Shown: piece by piece, positions 25,922-34,988 of the stretch
Layout: every line of letters begins with the position of its first letter
How positions within the stretch are numbered: the first letter of the stretch is position 1
Source of the DNA: Bacteroidota bacterium
Lineage (GTDB): Bacteria; Bacteroidota; Bacteroidia; Chitinophagales; Chitinophagaceae
Direction of reading: 5' to 3'
DNA: 40,713 nucleotides
NCBI GenBank assembly: GCA_018267925.1
Contig: JAFDXO010000022.1
Location: forward strand, 1-40,713
Program-made: the position numbers and the translations under genes
Notes under the pieces: generated by a model
Databases searched by the model: none
What the model saw: the letters and a program-made list of their open reading frames with translations, nothing else
What the model was told of the DNA's origin: nothing

Positions 25922-28102
25922 ATGCTCCAATTCATGAAGAACAAGATTCTCATACCCTTACTCATTGTTGGTGCGCTTGCGGCTTTTTTTTCCTTTCGCT
26001 ATAGCGCACCGGACACAACAGACACTGAGGAACGTAAAAAACTATTACTCGAAACCGTGATGAAGGCCATCAACCAATGGCACTATTCACCACGTCCTTT
26101 AGACGATAGTTTTTCCAAGAAAGTTTACAGAAAATCTCTTGACAACTTAGATTATGACAAGAAATTTTTTACGGCTGAAGACATTCAAAGCCTAAATAAA
26201 TATCAATTCCTAATTGATGATGAAATCAAGGAAGGTTCCGTAGAGTATTTCAATAAGTTGAACGCCTTATTTACTAAGCGCATTGAAGATGCCGAACTTA
26301 TTTACAAAGAAATTTTAAAAACACCCTTCAGATTTGACGGCAACGACTCAATTCAACTAAACGGCGAAAAATTAGATTACGCAAGTGGTAGCGATGGTCA
26401 TAAAAAAAGATGGTATGAATATCTCAAGTACCGCGTATTAGCCAAATATGTGGACTTGAAAAAAGATAGAGAAAAAGCCAAAGAAAATAAAGATGGCGAT
26501 AAAAAATTAGCAGCAAAAAGCGATGCAGATTTAGAAAAAGATGCCCGTGAAAGCATTCTTAAAAACCAAGACACTTTTTTCAAAAGACTGAAAAAAATCA
26601 GTGAAAGTGAACGCTTCGCTATTTACATCAACGGTATTACAAATTCTGAAGACCCACACACAGACTACTTTCCACCAAAAGACAAGCAACGTTTTGATGA
26701 TGCAATGAGTGGCAGCTTTAGTGGAATTGGTGCACAACTGAAGGAAGAAGACGGGAAAATAAAAATTGTTGCTATCATAACCGGTGCGCCTTCATGGAAA
26801 CAAGGCCAACTGAAAGCAGGCGATGAAATTTTAAAAGTAGGGCAAGGAAAAGCAGAACCCGTAGATATTCACGGATATGATATTGATGATGTGGTATCAC
26901 TCATACGCGGTAAAAAAGGCAGTGAGGTTTCTTTAACCGTAAAAAAAGTAGATGGTTCAATTAAAATCATTTCAATTATTCGTGGAGATGTATTGCTAGA
27001 AGAAACCTTTGCTAAATCTTCCCTTATTCAAGGAAAATCAGGCAATATAGGCTACATCTATCTACCTGAATTTTATGCAGATTTCAACCACAACAATGGA
27101 CGTAGATGCGCTGTTGATGTGGCCATTGAAGTAGATAAACTAAGGAAATCAGGCGTAAACGGTATCATTCTTGATCTTAGGAATAATGGCGGAGGCTCCT
27201 TGGGTGATGTAGTAGATATGGCAGGGCTTTTTATTCCGTCAGGACCGGTAGTACAAGTAAAATCAAGTGGCACACTTGCTGAAACACTCAAAGACAAAGA
27301 CAATGGAGCTACACTTTATGATGGACCTTTTGTTATTATGGTTAATCAAAACAGCGCATCTGCCTCAGAAATTTTAGCTGCCGCCATGCAAGACTATAAG
27401 CGGGCAGTGATAGTTGGTGAACCAACTTTTGGCAAAGGCACTGTGCAACGTCTAAGTTCATTAGATGAACTGGCCAGTAGAAACCCCATGTCTCTATTAT
27501 CCAATTCAAACAACAGTTCATTAGGTGCTATTAAATTGACTGTTCAAAAGTTTTATCGGGTCAATGGCGGTTCTACACAATTGAAAGGCGTAACACCGGA
27601 TGTTATTCTCCCCGACCCTTATTCGAAAATTGAAATGGGTGAACGCCGTGATAAATCTGCTTTACCATGGGACGAAATTCCGGCAGCAGACTATAAACTC
27701 GTTGCCAATCCTGTCAACACATCCGAGCTTGCCTTGTTGAGTGCCAAACGGGTTAATGCAAACCCTACATTCAATTTGATCAAGGAAAGTGCCGATAAAA
27801 TCAAACAAAAAGAAGTGCATAGTTTTTATCCTTTGAACGAAACAGCTTTTCGAAAAGAACAAGATGAGGCAAATGCAACTTCTAAAAAAATGGAAGAAAT
27901 TGAGAAAAAGGCAACTACTCTTTCCATTATTAACATCAAAGACGATCTGTCTGCTATCAACAGAGACAGCACCACCATTACCAAAAATAAAGAGTGGATT
28001 AAGAATTTATCTAAAGACATTTACCTTTCTGAAACCGTAAATATCATAAACGATTTAATCAAACAACAAACTTCCATTATTCCCAAAACAGGAATGCGCT
28101 AA
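25922..28102 (+). CDS. prc: Carboxy-terminal processing (tail-specific) protease, Prc/S41A family
   Basis: A 726-residue exported serine protease. After an uncleaved anchor or signal (ILIPLLIVGALAAFFSF) comes the Prc N-terminal domain (about residues 40-250, ending in NSEDPHTDYFPPKD), a PDZ domain at about 262-355 (GIGAQLKEEDGKIKIVAIIT, KAGDEILKVG), the S41 core (GIILDLRNNGGGSLGDVVDM) and a C-terminal DUF3340-type region. The Ser-Lys dyad is in NQNSASASEI (Ser about 480) and VGEPTFGKGTVQ (Lys about 505), 25 residues apart as in E. coli Prc. It degrades or trims periplasmic proteins and lipoproteins from their C-termini. ATG at 25934 (MKNKIL) is an alternative start. A terminator follows at 28131. 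Confidence 0.93.
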   Translation: MLQFMKNKILIPLLIVGALAAFFSFRYSAPDTTDTEERKKLLLETVMKAINQWHYSPRPLDDSFSKKVYRKSLDNLDYDKKFFTAEDIQSLNKYQFLIDDEIKEGSVEYFNKLNALFTKRIEDAELIYKEILKTPFRFDGNDSIQLNGEKLDYASGSDGHKKRWYEYLKYRVLAKYVDLKKDREKAKENKDGDKKLAAKSDADLEKDARESILKNQDTFFKRLKKISESERFAIYINGITNSEDPHTDYFPPKDKQRFDDAMSGSFSGIGAQLKEEDGKIKIVAIITGAPSWKQGQLKAGDEILKVGQGKAEPVDIHGYDIDDVVSLIRGKKGSEVSLTVKKVDGSIKIISIIRGDVLLEETFAKSSLIQGKSGNIGYIYLPEFYADFNHNNGRRCAVDVAIEVDKLRKSGVNGIILDLRNNGGGSLGDVVDMAGLFIPSGPVVQVKSSGTLAETLKDKDNGATLYDGPFVIMVNQNSASASEILAAAMQDYKRAVIVGEPTFGKGTVQRLSSLDELASRNPMSLLSNSNNSSLGAIKLTVQKFYRVNGGSTQLKGVTPDVILPDPYSKIEMGERRDKSALPWDEIPAADYKLVANPVNTSELALLSAKRVNANPTFNLIKESADKIKQKEVHSFYPLNETAFRKEQDEANATSKKMEEIEKKATTLSIINIKDDLSAINRDSTTITKNKEWIKNLSKDIYLSETVNIINDLIKQQTSIIPKTGMR

Positions 28103-28130
28103 CACACAACATAAAATACCTAAAAATACT

Positions 28131-28162
28131 CGCCCGTTAAACAAGACGGGCGTTTGTTTTTT
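28131..28162 (+). terminator. Intrinsic terminator after prc
   Basis: A GC-rich stem CGCCCGT (28131-28137) with ACGGGCG (28146-28152) is followed by TTTGTTTTTT. The remaining bases to 28363 are AT-rich with nothing recognised. Confidence 0.85.
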
Positions 28163-28363
28163 CAAAACATAAAAATTGCTCCTTAAGGCAAAAACAGTAC
28201 TTTAGAATATTCCTAAATGAACTTCACCAAAAAATTTTATGCTTCTGACTAACGCTTTTTCTCATCGTTAACCATCAAAAATGTCCATTAGAGACTAACG
28301 TCTAAAAAATAGCATCATTTTTGTCCATTACTCCTTTATTTTTGATTTTCTTTCACTCACAAC

Positions 28364-29152
28364 TCATAACTTATCATTTATAACTAACGCCTGCGGAAGC
28401 ATAAGCAAGAAAGGTATTCCTCTTTCATACTTCAATTCTTCATAAAACAATCCAACACGAGCCAGATTGTGATAATAGGCTTTCAGGTTGTTGTAGTAGT
28501 ATAATTCGCTTGGAATATACCAGGCTTTTTCTCCTACTTTTGAAGAGAGAAACCATTTTTCTAGCAACCTTGCAGTTCTGCCATTGCCATCATTGAATGG
28601 ATGAATTTTCACAAACACTAAATGAATTAACGATGCATAATAAAAGGCTTCTTCAATTTTCAGATTAACTTCAATTAAATAATTTAACTGACTCCAAAAG
28701 CTTTCATACTCTTTTTGCAACAATTGAGCGGATGCTGCTTCATATTCCACACGCTGTGATTGTTGCTCCATTATCAGCATATTGCCTTTTCGTATTTGAC
28801 TTCTTTGTTGTTCGGGCAATAAATGCCTGGTCGCAATAGCATGGCATTTATGAAAATGTTCTTTTGATAAGGTGTGGTCTTTGGCAAATTCATAGGCCGC
28901 ATACAAATCATTTGGCTTTTCGGTGAGATTATGCAGATATTCTATATCCAACATTTTATGCTTTACATAGCTATCCACATCAAGCGTTTCACCTTCAATT
29001 TTTGAAGAAGACATAACAGAAACGGCTGTAGCAAATTTGAAATTTTCTGGTGTCCATTCCCGTGTTTTTATTTTTTCAAATTCTTTATCCAGCTTCACAT
29101 CAAGTAACGAAAGCCATGTATTGTAATGCGTATCTGTAAGTAGCTTTTCCAT
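28364..29152 (-). CDS. Fic family protein with N-terminal inhibitory motif
   Basis: 262 residues, complete. The active-site motif HPFNDGNGRTAR is at 184-195 (consensus HxFxxGNGRxxR), so AMP transfer is plausible. An inhibitory helix motif of the S/T-xxx-E-G type lies N-terminal (Ser49 to Gly54 in SSSKIEGE), which makes it a class II Fic that is silent until the Glu is displaced. The C-terminal half (YIPSELYYYNNLKAYYHNLA) is the usual flap and dimer region. Targets are unknown. Two bases separate its ATG from the stop of a decayed DNA methyltransferase-like gene; Fic genes are often found inside restriction-modification loci in this phylum, so it is probably a survivor of one. Confidence 0.88.
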   Translation of the reverse strand: MEKLLTDTHYNTWLSLLDVKLDKEFEKIKTREWTPENFKFATAVSVMSSSKIEGETLDVDSYVKHKMLDIEYLHNLTEKPNDLYAAYEFAKDHTLSKEHFHKCHAIATRHLLPEQQRSQIRKGNMLIMEQQSQRVEYEAASAQLLQKEYESFWSQLNYLIEVNLKIEEAFYYASLIHLVFVKIHPFNDGNGRTARLLEKWFLSSKVGEKAWYIPSELYYYNNLKAYYHNLARVGLFYEELKYERGIPFLLMLPQALVINDKL

Positions 29153-29154
29153 TT

Positions 29155-29500
29155 TTAAAATCTTGTTATACCTTGGGATTTCCTTAAAATAATATTGTGC
29201 TTCGTCATAAAATCCTTAATGAGCAAACAATTGTCGGCATAGATGACATATTGTTCGGCTTTGGTTTTCATGGTAGCTAAAAAGGCATGGTCTAAGGTGG
29301 TTATTTTGTCCTGTTCATTTTGGAAGTAGTAAGCTGTGTCGTTGTGCTTGCCCAAGAATAAGTGATGAGTGATGAGATTCATCCAACTGATCATTCATCG
29401 CTCCAAATTCATAACTGCATTTTCGTTCCAATGTCTTAAACGGAACATCCAAATGATGATTGATAACTTAATCTTTTCCTTTCCAGTGTAGTGCTGGCAT
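29155..29500 (-). pseudogene. Decayed site-specific DNA methyltransferase (N- and C-terminal fragments)
   Basis: From ATG 29500 the minus strand reads MPALHWKGKD, a TAA at 29468-29470, then in the same frame VINHHLDVPFKTLERKCSYEFG. This looks like the start of type III Mod-like adenine methyltransferases, where a Lys codon would replace the TAA. The frame then shifts: from about 29394 the next frame gives a 79-residue end with LGKHNDTAYYFQNEQDKITT and EQYVIYADNCLLIKDFMTKH, closing in ITRF at 29155, which resembles the tail of the same kind of enzyme. The several hundred residues between, including the DPPY and SAM motifs, are missing. I infer one nonsense mutation, a frameshift and a large internal deletion. 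Family assigned from memory. Confidence 0.5.
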
Positions 29501-29790
29501 CAATAAATATCTGTTTCAATTCGCTTTTTAAGTCGGTAAAGTTAATTTTTTACAAGTCGTTATTACCAAAAAGTCATTCAAATTATCTCTTGTTTCAATG
29601 TTGGGTGGTGGGTGGAGCTTGGAGCAGTGACGTTTATAAATCAGTCTTACAAAGAGTCATTCATAAATTGTTTTTTCTGCCCATGTTTTGCCTGTTAGTT
29701 TCGGAAGTTAATGGGTGGACTTATAGTGGGGGCAGTTAACGGCATATCTGAGTTCGAAAGAGAAATTATTTTCTTGCAGAAACATGGGGA

Positions 29791-31854
29791 ATGACCACCA
29801 ACAACTATATTGCAGGTTCCATGATTGTGTTTTTTTGGATTATCATCTGTATTGTTTCGGTTGCCTTTGGGTTGTGGACCTATAGAGTAGATCGTCAGCG
29901 ATCAACTCCATTCCCTTGGCTGACTGCAACTCTTAGAACAATAACAGTATTTCTAACCGCTGCTTTATTAATAGCCCCACTCCTTCATCTTAACAAACAA
30001 AACACCATCAAACCGATTGTTCTTTTTCTGCAAGACAATTCGCAATCAATTGCAAATACACTAAACAAAGACACAACTCAATACAGAACACAAGCCGAAC
30101 AGCTTCTTTCAAAATTAAGTCGTGATTACCAAATAGTTCGTTGGGGATTTGGTGCAGACATTCACCACGACACACTTTTTCAATATAAACAACCGGCTAC
30201 CGATATCTCGCAAGCACTTGAACAGGCTGTTTCTGTTTATGGACAACAAAATCTCGGTGCCATTATTCTGGCTACTGATGGGCGTTTCAACCAAGGAAAC
30301 AATCCTTTATCTATCAACTTTCCCTACCAAGGTTCTATTTATACAGTAGCTCTCGGCGATAGCTCCATTCAAAAAGATTTAAGGATAGCCAAGGTTTATG
30401 CTAACAAGACTGTTACACTAAACAATCAATTCGAAATTCGAGCCGACATAATTGCTGACCGATGCAATGGATATAATGCAAATGCAACACTGACCGACAA
30501 AACAAACAACCAAAGCACAACTGCTTCTATTCAAATTCCTTCTGACCGATACGATCGTACCATAAGTTTTACAACAACTGCTTCTACCCCTGGTATTCAC
30601 CATTATGTGATCAGCCTTCCCGCTGCTCAAGATGAAAAAAACACCACCAATAACACAGCAGATATTTTTGTAGAAGTCATCAACGAAAAGAAAGAAATTT
30701 TATTACTCACACATGCTCCTCACCCTGATGTCAACGCCATTCGAGAAGCACTTAATGGCTTAGATGAATACAACCTCATAGTAGAAACAGCAGATAAAGT
30801 ACCTAAATCCATCAGTAATTTTGATGCTATCATACTACATGGATTGCCTTCTTCCCTTTTCCCACTCAACACAATTTCTCTTCAAAAGAAGCCTCTGTGG
30901 CTAATCCTGACCGGTAACAATAATATTCCACAAACCGCTCAACTCGTTCAAAATGTAACCTTACAAGTCAATCCTCAAAATCTCCAAAATCAATTCCCGA
31001 TATACAACACTACTTTCTCCGACTTCAATATGCCGGCAAATATCAATGCAGTTGCCGACAAACTACCACCGCTTGCCGTGCCTTCCGGAATCATTAAACC
31101 GGCACCAAACAGCCTTATTCTTTTCTCAACTAAGGGAAATGCCAATTTACCTTTATGGATGCTTCAATCGGGTACAGTTCCGAGTGCCATCCTTTCTGGT
31201 GAAGGTATTTGGCGTTGGCGGATGGCTGAATATCGCTTTTTCAACACCCATTCAACTATTGACCAAGCAATTAGGCAAACCATCTCATTTTTAGTAGCCA
31301 GAAAACAAGACAAACCCTTTCATGTTGAGCCTTCAAAATATGTATGGAGCGATGCTGAGCCTATAACTGTATCAGGCTATTTGCTTAATGCAAACAACGA
31401 ACAGATCAACACACCCGAGGTAAATTTTTCGCTAACAGATGCCTCAAAAAAAAATCAAAAATTCAGCATGGACAGAAATGGAAATGCCTATAAGCTAAAC
31501 CTTGGATTGCGTGCATCCGGCGAATATCACTATGAAGCCACTGTCCATCACGAAGGAAAAACATGGACTTCTTCCGGCTCTTTTGTCGTGCAATCTGTAC
31601 CCATAGAACAAATGGAAACCGGCGTTGACTACCCTTTGCTCTACACCCTGGCTCATCAATACAGTGGGTCTTTTTTCACAGATAAAAACATTGCTTCAGT
31701 TTATGATAGTATCCATACTAACCCTGCTATAAAGCCTTTGATACAAACACAATCAGAAACAGAACCTCTCATCAATTGGAAATGGTATTTTTTGATTTTA
31801 CTGATTACCGCTTCCGCAGAATGGCTGTTGCGTAAATATTGGCTGGCGCAGTAA
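29791..31854 (+). CDS. Membrane-anchored VWA-like domain protein of unknown function
   Basis: 687 residues. Two N-terminal membrane helices (about 8-30 and 45-65), a von Willebrand A-like domain from about 75 to 190 with a MIDAS-type start (LFLQDNSQS, Asp82, Ser84, Ser86) and AIILATDGRFNQG (Asp163), then beta-rich domains (DLRIAKVYANKTVTLNNQF, ILLLTHAPHPDVNAIREAL, a glutamine-amidotransferase-like Rossmann segment) and one C-terminal helix (WYFLILLITASAEWLLRKYW). This arrangement is common for Bacteroidota proteins of the BatA-like type, but the partner genes (MoxR ATPase, DUF58, BatD) are absent here. It stands alone, and its role cannot be told. It converges on the exonuclease gene. Confidence 0.75.
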   Translation: MTTNNYIAGSMIVFFWIIICIVSVAFGLWTYRVDRQRSTPFPWLTATLRTITVFLTAALLIAPLLHLNKQNTIKPIVLFLQDNSQSIANTLNKDTTQYRTQAEQLLSKLSRDYQIVRWGFGADIHHDTLFQYKQPATDISQALEQAVSVYGQQNLGAIILATDGRFNQGNNPLSINFPYQGSIYTVALGDSSIQKDLRIAKVYANKTVTLNNQFEIRADIIADRCNGYNANATLTDKTNNQSTTASIQIPSDRYDRTISFTTTASTPGIHHYVISLPAAQDEKNTTNNTADIFVEVINEKKEILLLTHAPHPDVNAIREALNGLDEYNLIVETADKVPKSISNFDAIILHGLPSSLFPLNTISLQKKPLWLILTGNNNIPQTAQLVQNVTLQVNPQNLQNQFPIYNTTFSDFNMPANINAVADKLPPLAVPSGIIKPAPNSLILFSTKGNANLPLWMLQSGTVPSAILSGEGIWRWRMAEYRFFNTHSTIDQAIRQTISFLVARKQDKPFHVEPSKYVWSDAEPITVSGYLLNANNEQINTPEVNFSLTDASKKNQKFSMDRNGNAYKLNLGLRASGEYHYEATVHHEGKTWTSSGSFVVQSVPIEQMETGVDYPLLYTLAHQYSGSFFTDKNIASVYDSIHTNPAIKPLIQTQSETEPLINWKWYFLILLITASAEWLLRKYWLAQ

Positions 31855-31897
31855 ACGTAGCCGATATATAAAGTTGAAGTAGCCCTCAACCAAGCAT

Positions 31898-33256
31898 TTA
31901 CGAAAAGTACAAACAATATTCCGGATGAGCATCTGCTTGTTTGTAAATCAAATTTCTGATAAAGTCATTGTCCGGCATTTCAGTTAATTGGCTTTGGATT
32001 ACCGACATACTCGTTTGGTCTGAAATGTTTTTCACATATCCCATACCATAAAAATTTCCGTTACAAACAAGGACACAACTTTGCTCTTCTGCTTTCAATC
32101 CACGATCAATAAAAGCAAAACTGGGCAAGCATTCTAACAACCAAGCCAATGCGTTTTCTACCCGTAAATTGTAACTTTCTATCGGTAAGCAACACACCTG
32201 CTTGTCATCATCCAGTTCACAACCTTCGCACTTTTGTGCCAAATTGCAAAGATGAGCGCATAACCCAAACTGATTCTTCATTTGTCTAAGTCGTTCATGC
32301 CCTTCAGCAATAGAATTAAACGAAAAAATAGGATTATACGAGCTTCTAACTCGTTCTACCGTCAATCGCTTTCTACCATTTTGATCGGTATAAGTATAAA
32401 GACCAAATCTAGGCAAGAAGCCTTTCTGACTTCGATTATAGCGAGGCCACAACCTTCTGATTTCAACACTCTCCAAGATTTGTGCCATCAACTCCGTAGC
32501 ACACTCGGTATAACTAATTCGACAAACTTCACGAAGAAAATCCTGTTTTTGTTTGTTTATCTTATTATTTGAAAAATGGCTCTTTACACGCTTAGCTATA
32601 TTTTTAGCTTTTCCGACATAGATGACTTTACCCGCACGGTCGTGAAAATAATAAACACCTGCAAGGTTTGGCAAACACTCTAAATCTTCTACCGGTAAAT
32701 GTGGCGGTAAATATTTGTCTTTACTTTTTCCATGAAGCATAGTTGCTATCACATTTCTATCATCCTTTTCTAACAAAAGAGAAAACAAACGTGCAGTTGC
32801 CTCAGCATCGCCTCCTGCACGGTGGTGATTAGACAATTCAATATTCAGTTGTTTGCATAAATGGCCCAAACCATATTTTGCCAAACCCGGAATCACTTTC
32901 CGCGCCAGGCGCAAAGAACACAGCTTTGGAATATCCAAATCATAGCCACTTTTTGACAAATAATGTTTCACAAATGAGTAATCAAAATTCACATTGTGCG
33001 CCACAAAAACTTTGTCTTGCAACAACGAAAATATCTCGCCAGCCACCTCTGAAAACAAAGGTGCGTTTCGTACCATCTGATCATTAATTCCTGTTAGCGA
33101 TTGAATAAATGGAGGTATAGATTGCTGAGGATTAATCAATGTTTCATACACATGCAACACCTTCTTGCCATCAGAAATCACAATAGCAATCTCGGTAATA
33201 CCGCTTGAAGCAGCATGTCCTCCCGTCGTTTCAATATCTACAATTGCAAATAGCAT
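31898..33256 (-). CDS. DEDDh exonuclease fused to a GIY-YIG endonuclease domain
   Basis: 452 residues in two nuclease parts. The N-terminal exonuclease (residues 1-165) resembles DNA polymerase III epsilon: Asp7 and Glu9 in VDIETTGG, HNVNFDYSFV with Asp92, and HHRAGGDAEATARLF with His145 and Asp150. The second part, from about 198, is a UvrC-like GIY-YIG domain (LAGVYYFHDRAGKVIYVGKA, KNIAKRVKSHF) followed by a linker and a cysteine-rich stretch (CAHLCNLAQKCEGCELDDD). Such epsilon-UvrC/Cho fusions are known in Bacteroidota and actinobacteria and are presumed to work in DNA repair. Both active sites look intact. No replication gene is nearby, so it is not the replicative proofreader. Confidence 0.9.
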   Translation of the reverse strand: MLFAIVDIETTGGHAASSGITEIAIVISDGKKVLHVYETLINPQQSIPPFIQSLTGINDQMVRNAPLFSEVAGEIFSLLQDKVFVAHNVNFDYSFVKHYLSKSGYDLDIPKLCSLRLARKVIPGLAKYGLGHLCKQLNIELSNHHRAGGDAEATARLFSLLLEKDDRNVIATMLHGKSKDKYLPPHLPVEDLECLPNLAGVYYFHDRAGKVIYVGKAKNIAKRVKSHFSNNKINKQKQDFLREVCRISYTECATELMAQILESVEIRRLWPRYNRSQKGFLPRFGLYTYTDQNGRKRLTVERVRSSYNPIFSFNSIAEGHERLRQMKNQFGLCAHLCNLAQKCEGCELDDDKQVCCLPIESYNLRVENALAWLLECLPSFAFIDRGLKAEEQSCVLVCNGNFYGMGYVKNISDQTSMSVIQSQLTEMPDNDFIRNLIYKQADAHPEYCLYFS

Positions 33257-33493
33257 CTTCAGTTCTCTCTACGAAGATAATGCTCAATGTGATTAACCTT
33301 TTTTGGGAGGTCAACTTTATCCTTCGATTGGGGCTGGAGTGGCGTTAGCACCGTTCAACTATTGAATACGCTGAAACTTTGACAACCCTACCCGATTACC
33401 AAACTTACTTCAACTTCAATAGGATAGCCTCAACAGCACACGCACTAAGGCATTTCCCCGTATCGTATCCATCGAAAATTAGATAAGCAAATG

Positions 33494-34915
33494 CTATTTC
33501 ACCTCAGAAATCTTGAGCATATTGGTGGGCAAATGCTCCCTTACAGGCAAACTTCCCGTACTGACAACCAGATTACCTGCTCGCAATAAATTTTTCTCCT
33601 TCAATATGTCTATCTGATCAAAAATAATTTTATCAATATCCACCTCTTCCGCATAGAAAAAAGCTTGCACTCCCCAACTCAGGCTCAATTGATTGACTAA
33701 ACTTTGTGTTTTAGTAAAAATAAACAATGGCGACCTTGGTCTAAAACTCGACAACATAAATCCGGTATAGCCCGATTGAGTCATCCCAATCAAGGCATTT
33801 GCATTAATATCCTTCGCAATTTCGCAGGCATTATAGCACAAAGCATCACTCAAAAAAGACGGTGAATGTGGCTGTGGAACCAAGTTCCGATTATAGACTA
33901 TCTCTTCTTTTTCCACCTCTTCAATAATCTTTACCATCGTTTGTATCACCAATTCGGGATATTGCCCCATGGCGGTCTCTCCGCTCAACATCACGGCATC
34001 AGCCCCTTCCAGCACGGCATTTGCTACATCCGTAATCTCACTCCGGTTGGGTCGTGTACGGTCAATCATGCTTTCCATCATTTGCGTTGCAATAATGACC
34101 GGCTTGGCACGATGAATACACTTGCTGATAATGGTCTTTTGAATCATAGGAATTTGTTCCAATGGCAATTCAACACCCAAATCCCCGCGAGCCACCATGA
34201 CAGCATCAGAAGCCAATATAATTTCTCGAAGATGTTCTAACGCTTCCGGCTTTTCAATCTTAGCAATAATCTTGGCATCACTTCCTTTTTGTTTCAAGAT
34301 GCTACGAAGATGCTTGACATCATCCGGCTTACGAACAAAGGAAAGTGCCACCCAATCTATTTCCTGGCTGATTATAAAATCAAGATCATCTAAGTCTTTT
34401 TCAGACATTGAAGGCAGTGAAATTTTTGTATCGGGAAGATTTACCCCTTTCTTAGGCAAAAGAACGCCCGGAGTTAACACTTTTACACGTACACATTTTT
34501 CTTTGGTAATTTCAGTTACTAAAACCTCAATCTTCCCATCATCCAACAATATTTTTTCACCAATTCTGACATCTTTGTAAAAGTTGGGGTAAGAAATATA
34601 TACACCATCTTTGTTACCCACCCTTTTTTCATTCGTAAACAAGAAATTATCATCTTTTTTCAGATCCATCGAACCATTTTCAATGTCGCCTACACGAAGC
34701 TTAGGACCTTGTAGATCTGCAAGAATGGCTATATTGAAAGGAAAGTCTTTATTAATCTTATGAATGTGGTCTATGACTTCTTTATGCCCCTCATGTGTGC
34801 CATGCGAAAAATTGAGCCGAAAAACATTTACGCCGGCTTCAACTAAAGCAAGCAATTTTTCGTACGTATTAGAAGCAGGACCTACCGTTGCAATAATTCT
34901 CGTCTTGTGTAGCAT
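33494..34915 (-). CDS. pyk: Pyruvate kinase
   Basis: 473 residues, normal length. MLHKTRIIATVGPASNTYEK opens the barrel; GVNVFRLNFSHGTHEGH, ADLQGPKLRVG, SFVRKPDD, IIAKIEKPEAL, VMVARGDLGVELPLEQIP and IIATQMMESMI with NRSEITDVANAVLEGADA give the ATP, Mg/K and phosphoenolpyruvate sites (pieces seen along the sequence). The C-terminal allosteric domain is complete, ending REHLPTNMLKI. It converts PEP and ADP to pyruvate and ATP. Upstream on the minus strand lies the T9SS pair at 34989-39633; the two are separated by 73 bases, so pyk likely has its own promoter, which I could not define. Confidence 0.97.
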   Translation of the reverse strand: MLHKTRIIATVGPASNTYEKLLALVEAGVNVFRLNFSHGTHEGHKEVIDHIHKINKDFPFNIAILADLQGPKLRVGDIENGSMDLKKDDNFLFTNEKRVGNKDGVYISYPNFYKDVRIGEKILLDDGKIEVLVTEITKEKCVRVKVLTPGVLLPKKGVNLPDTKISLPSMSEKDLDDLDFIISQEIDWVALSFVRKPDDVKHLRSILKQKGSDAKIIAKIEKPEALEHLREIILASDAVMVARGDLGVELPLEQIPMIQKTIISKCIHRAKPVIIATQMMESMIDRTRPNRSEITDVANAVLEGADAVMLSGETAMGQYPELVIQTMVKIIEEVEKEEIVYNRNLVPQPHSPSFLSDALCYNACEIAKDINANALIGMTQSGYTGFMLSSFRPRSPLFIFTKTQSLVNQLSLSWGVQAFFYAEEVDIDKIIFDQIDILKEKNLLRAGNLVVSTGSLPVREHLPTNMLKISEVK

Positions 34916-34988
34916 ACAGGAAATTGTTTCGCAAATTTCGTCAATTGCTGTGGAACAAGCTAATAATAGCTGTTAATAAAAGATGACC

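Noticed and set aside
29491..29739. Plus-strand open frame of 82 residues
   Set aside because: Composition is not protein-like, it overlaps the methyltransferase remnant on the other strand, and no motif is visible.
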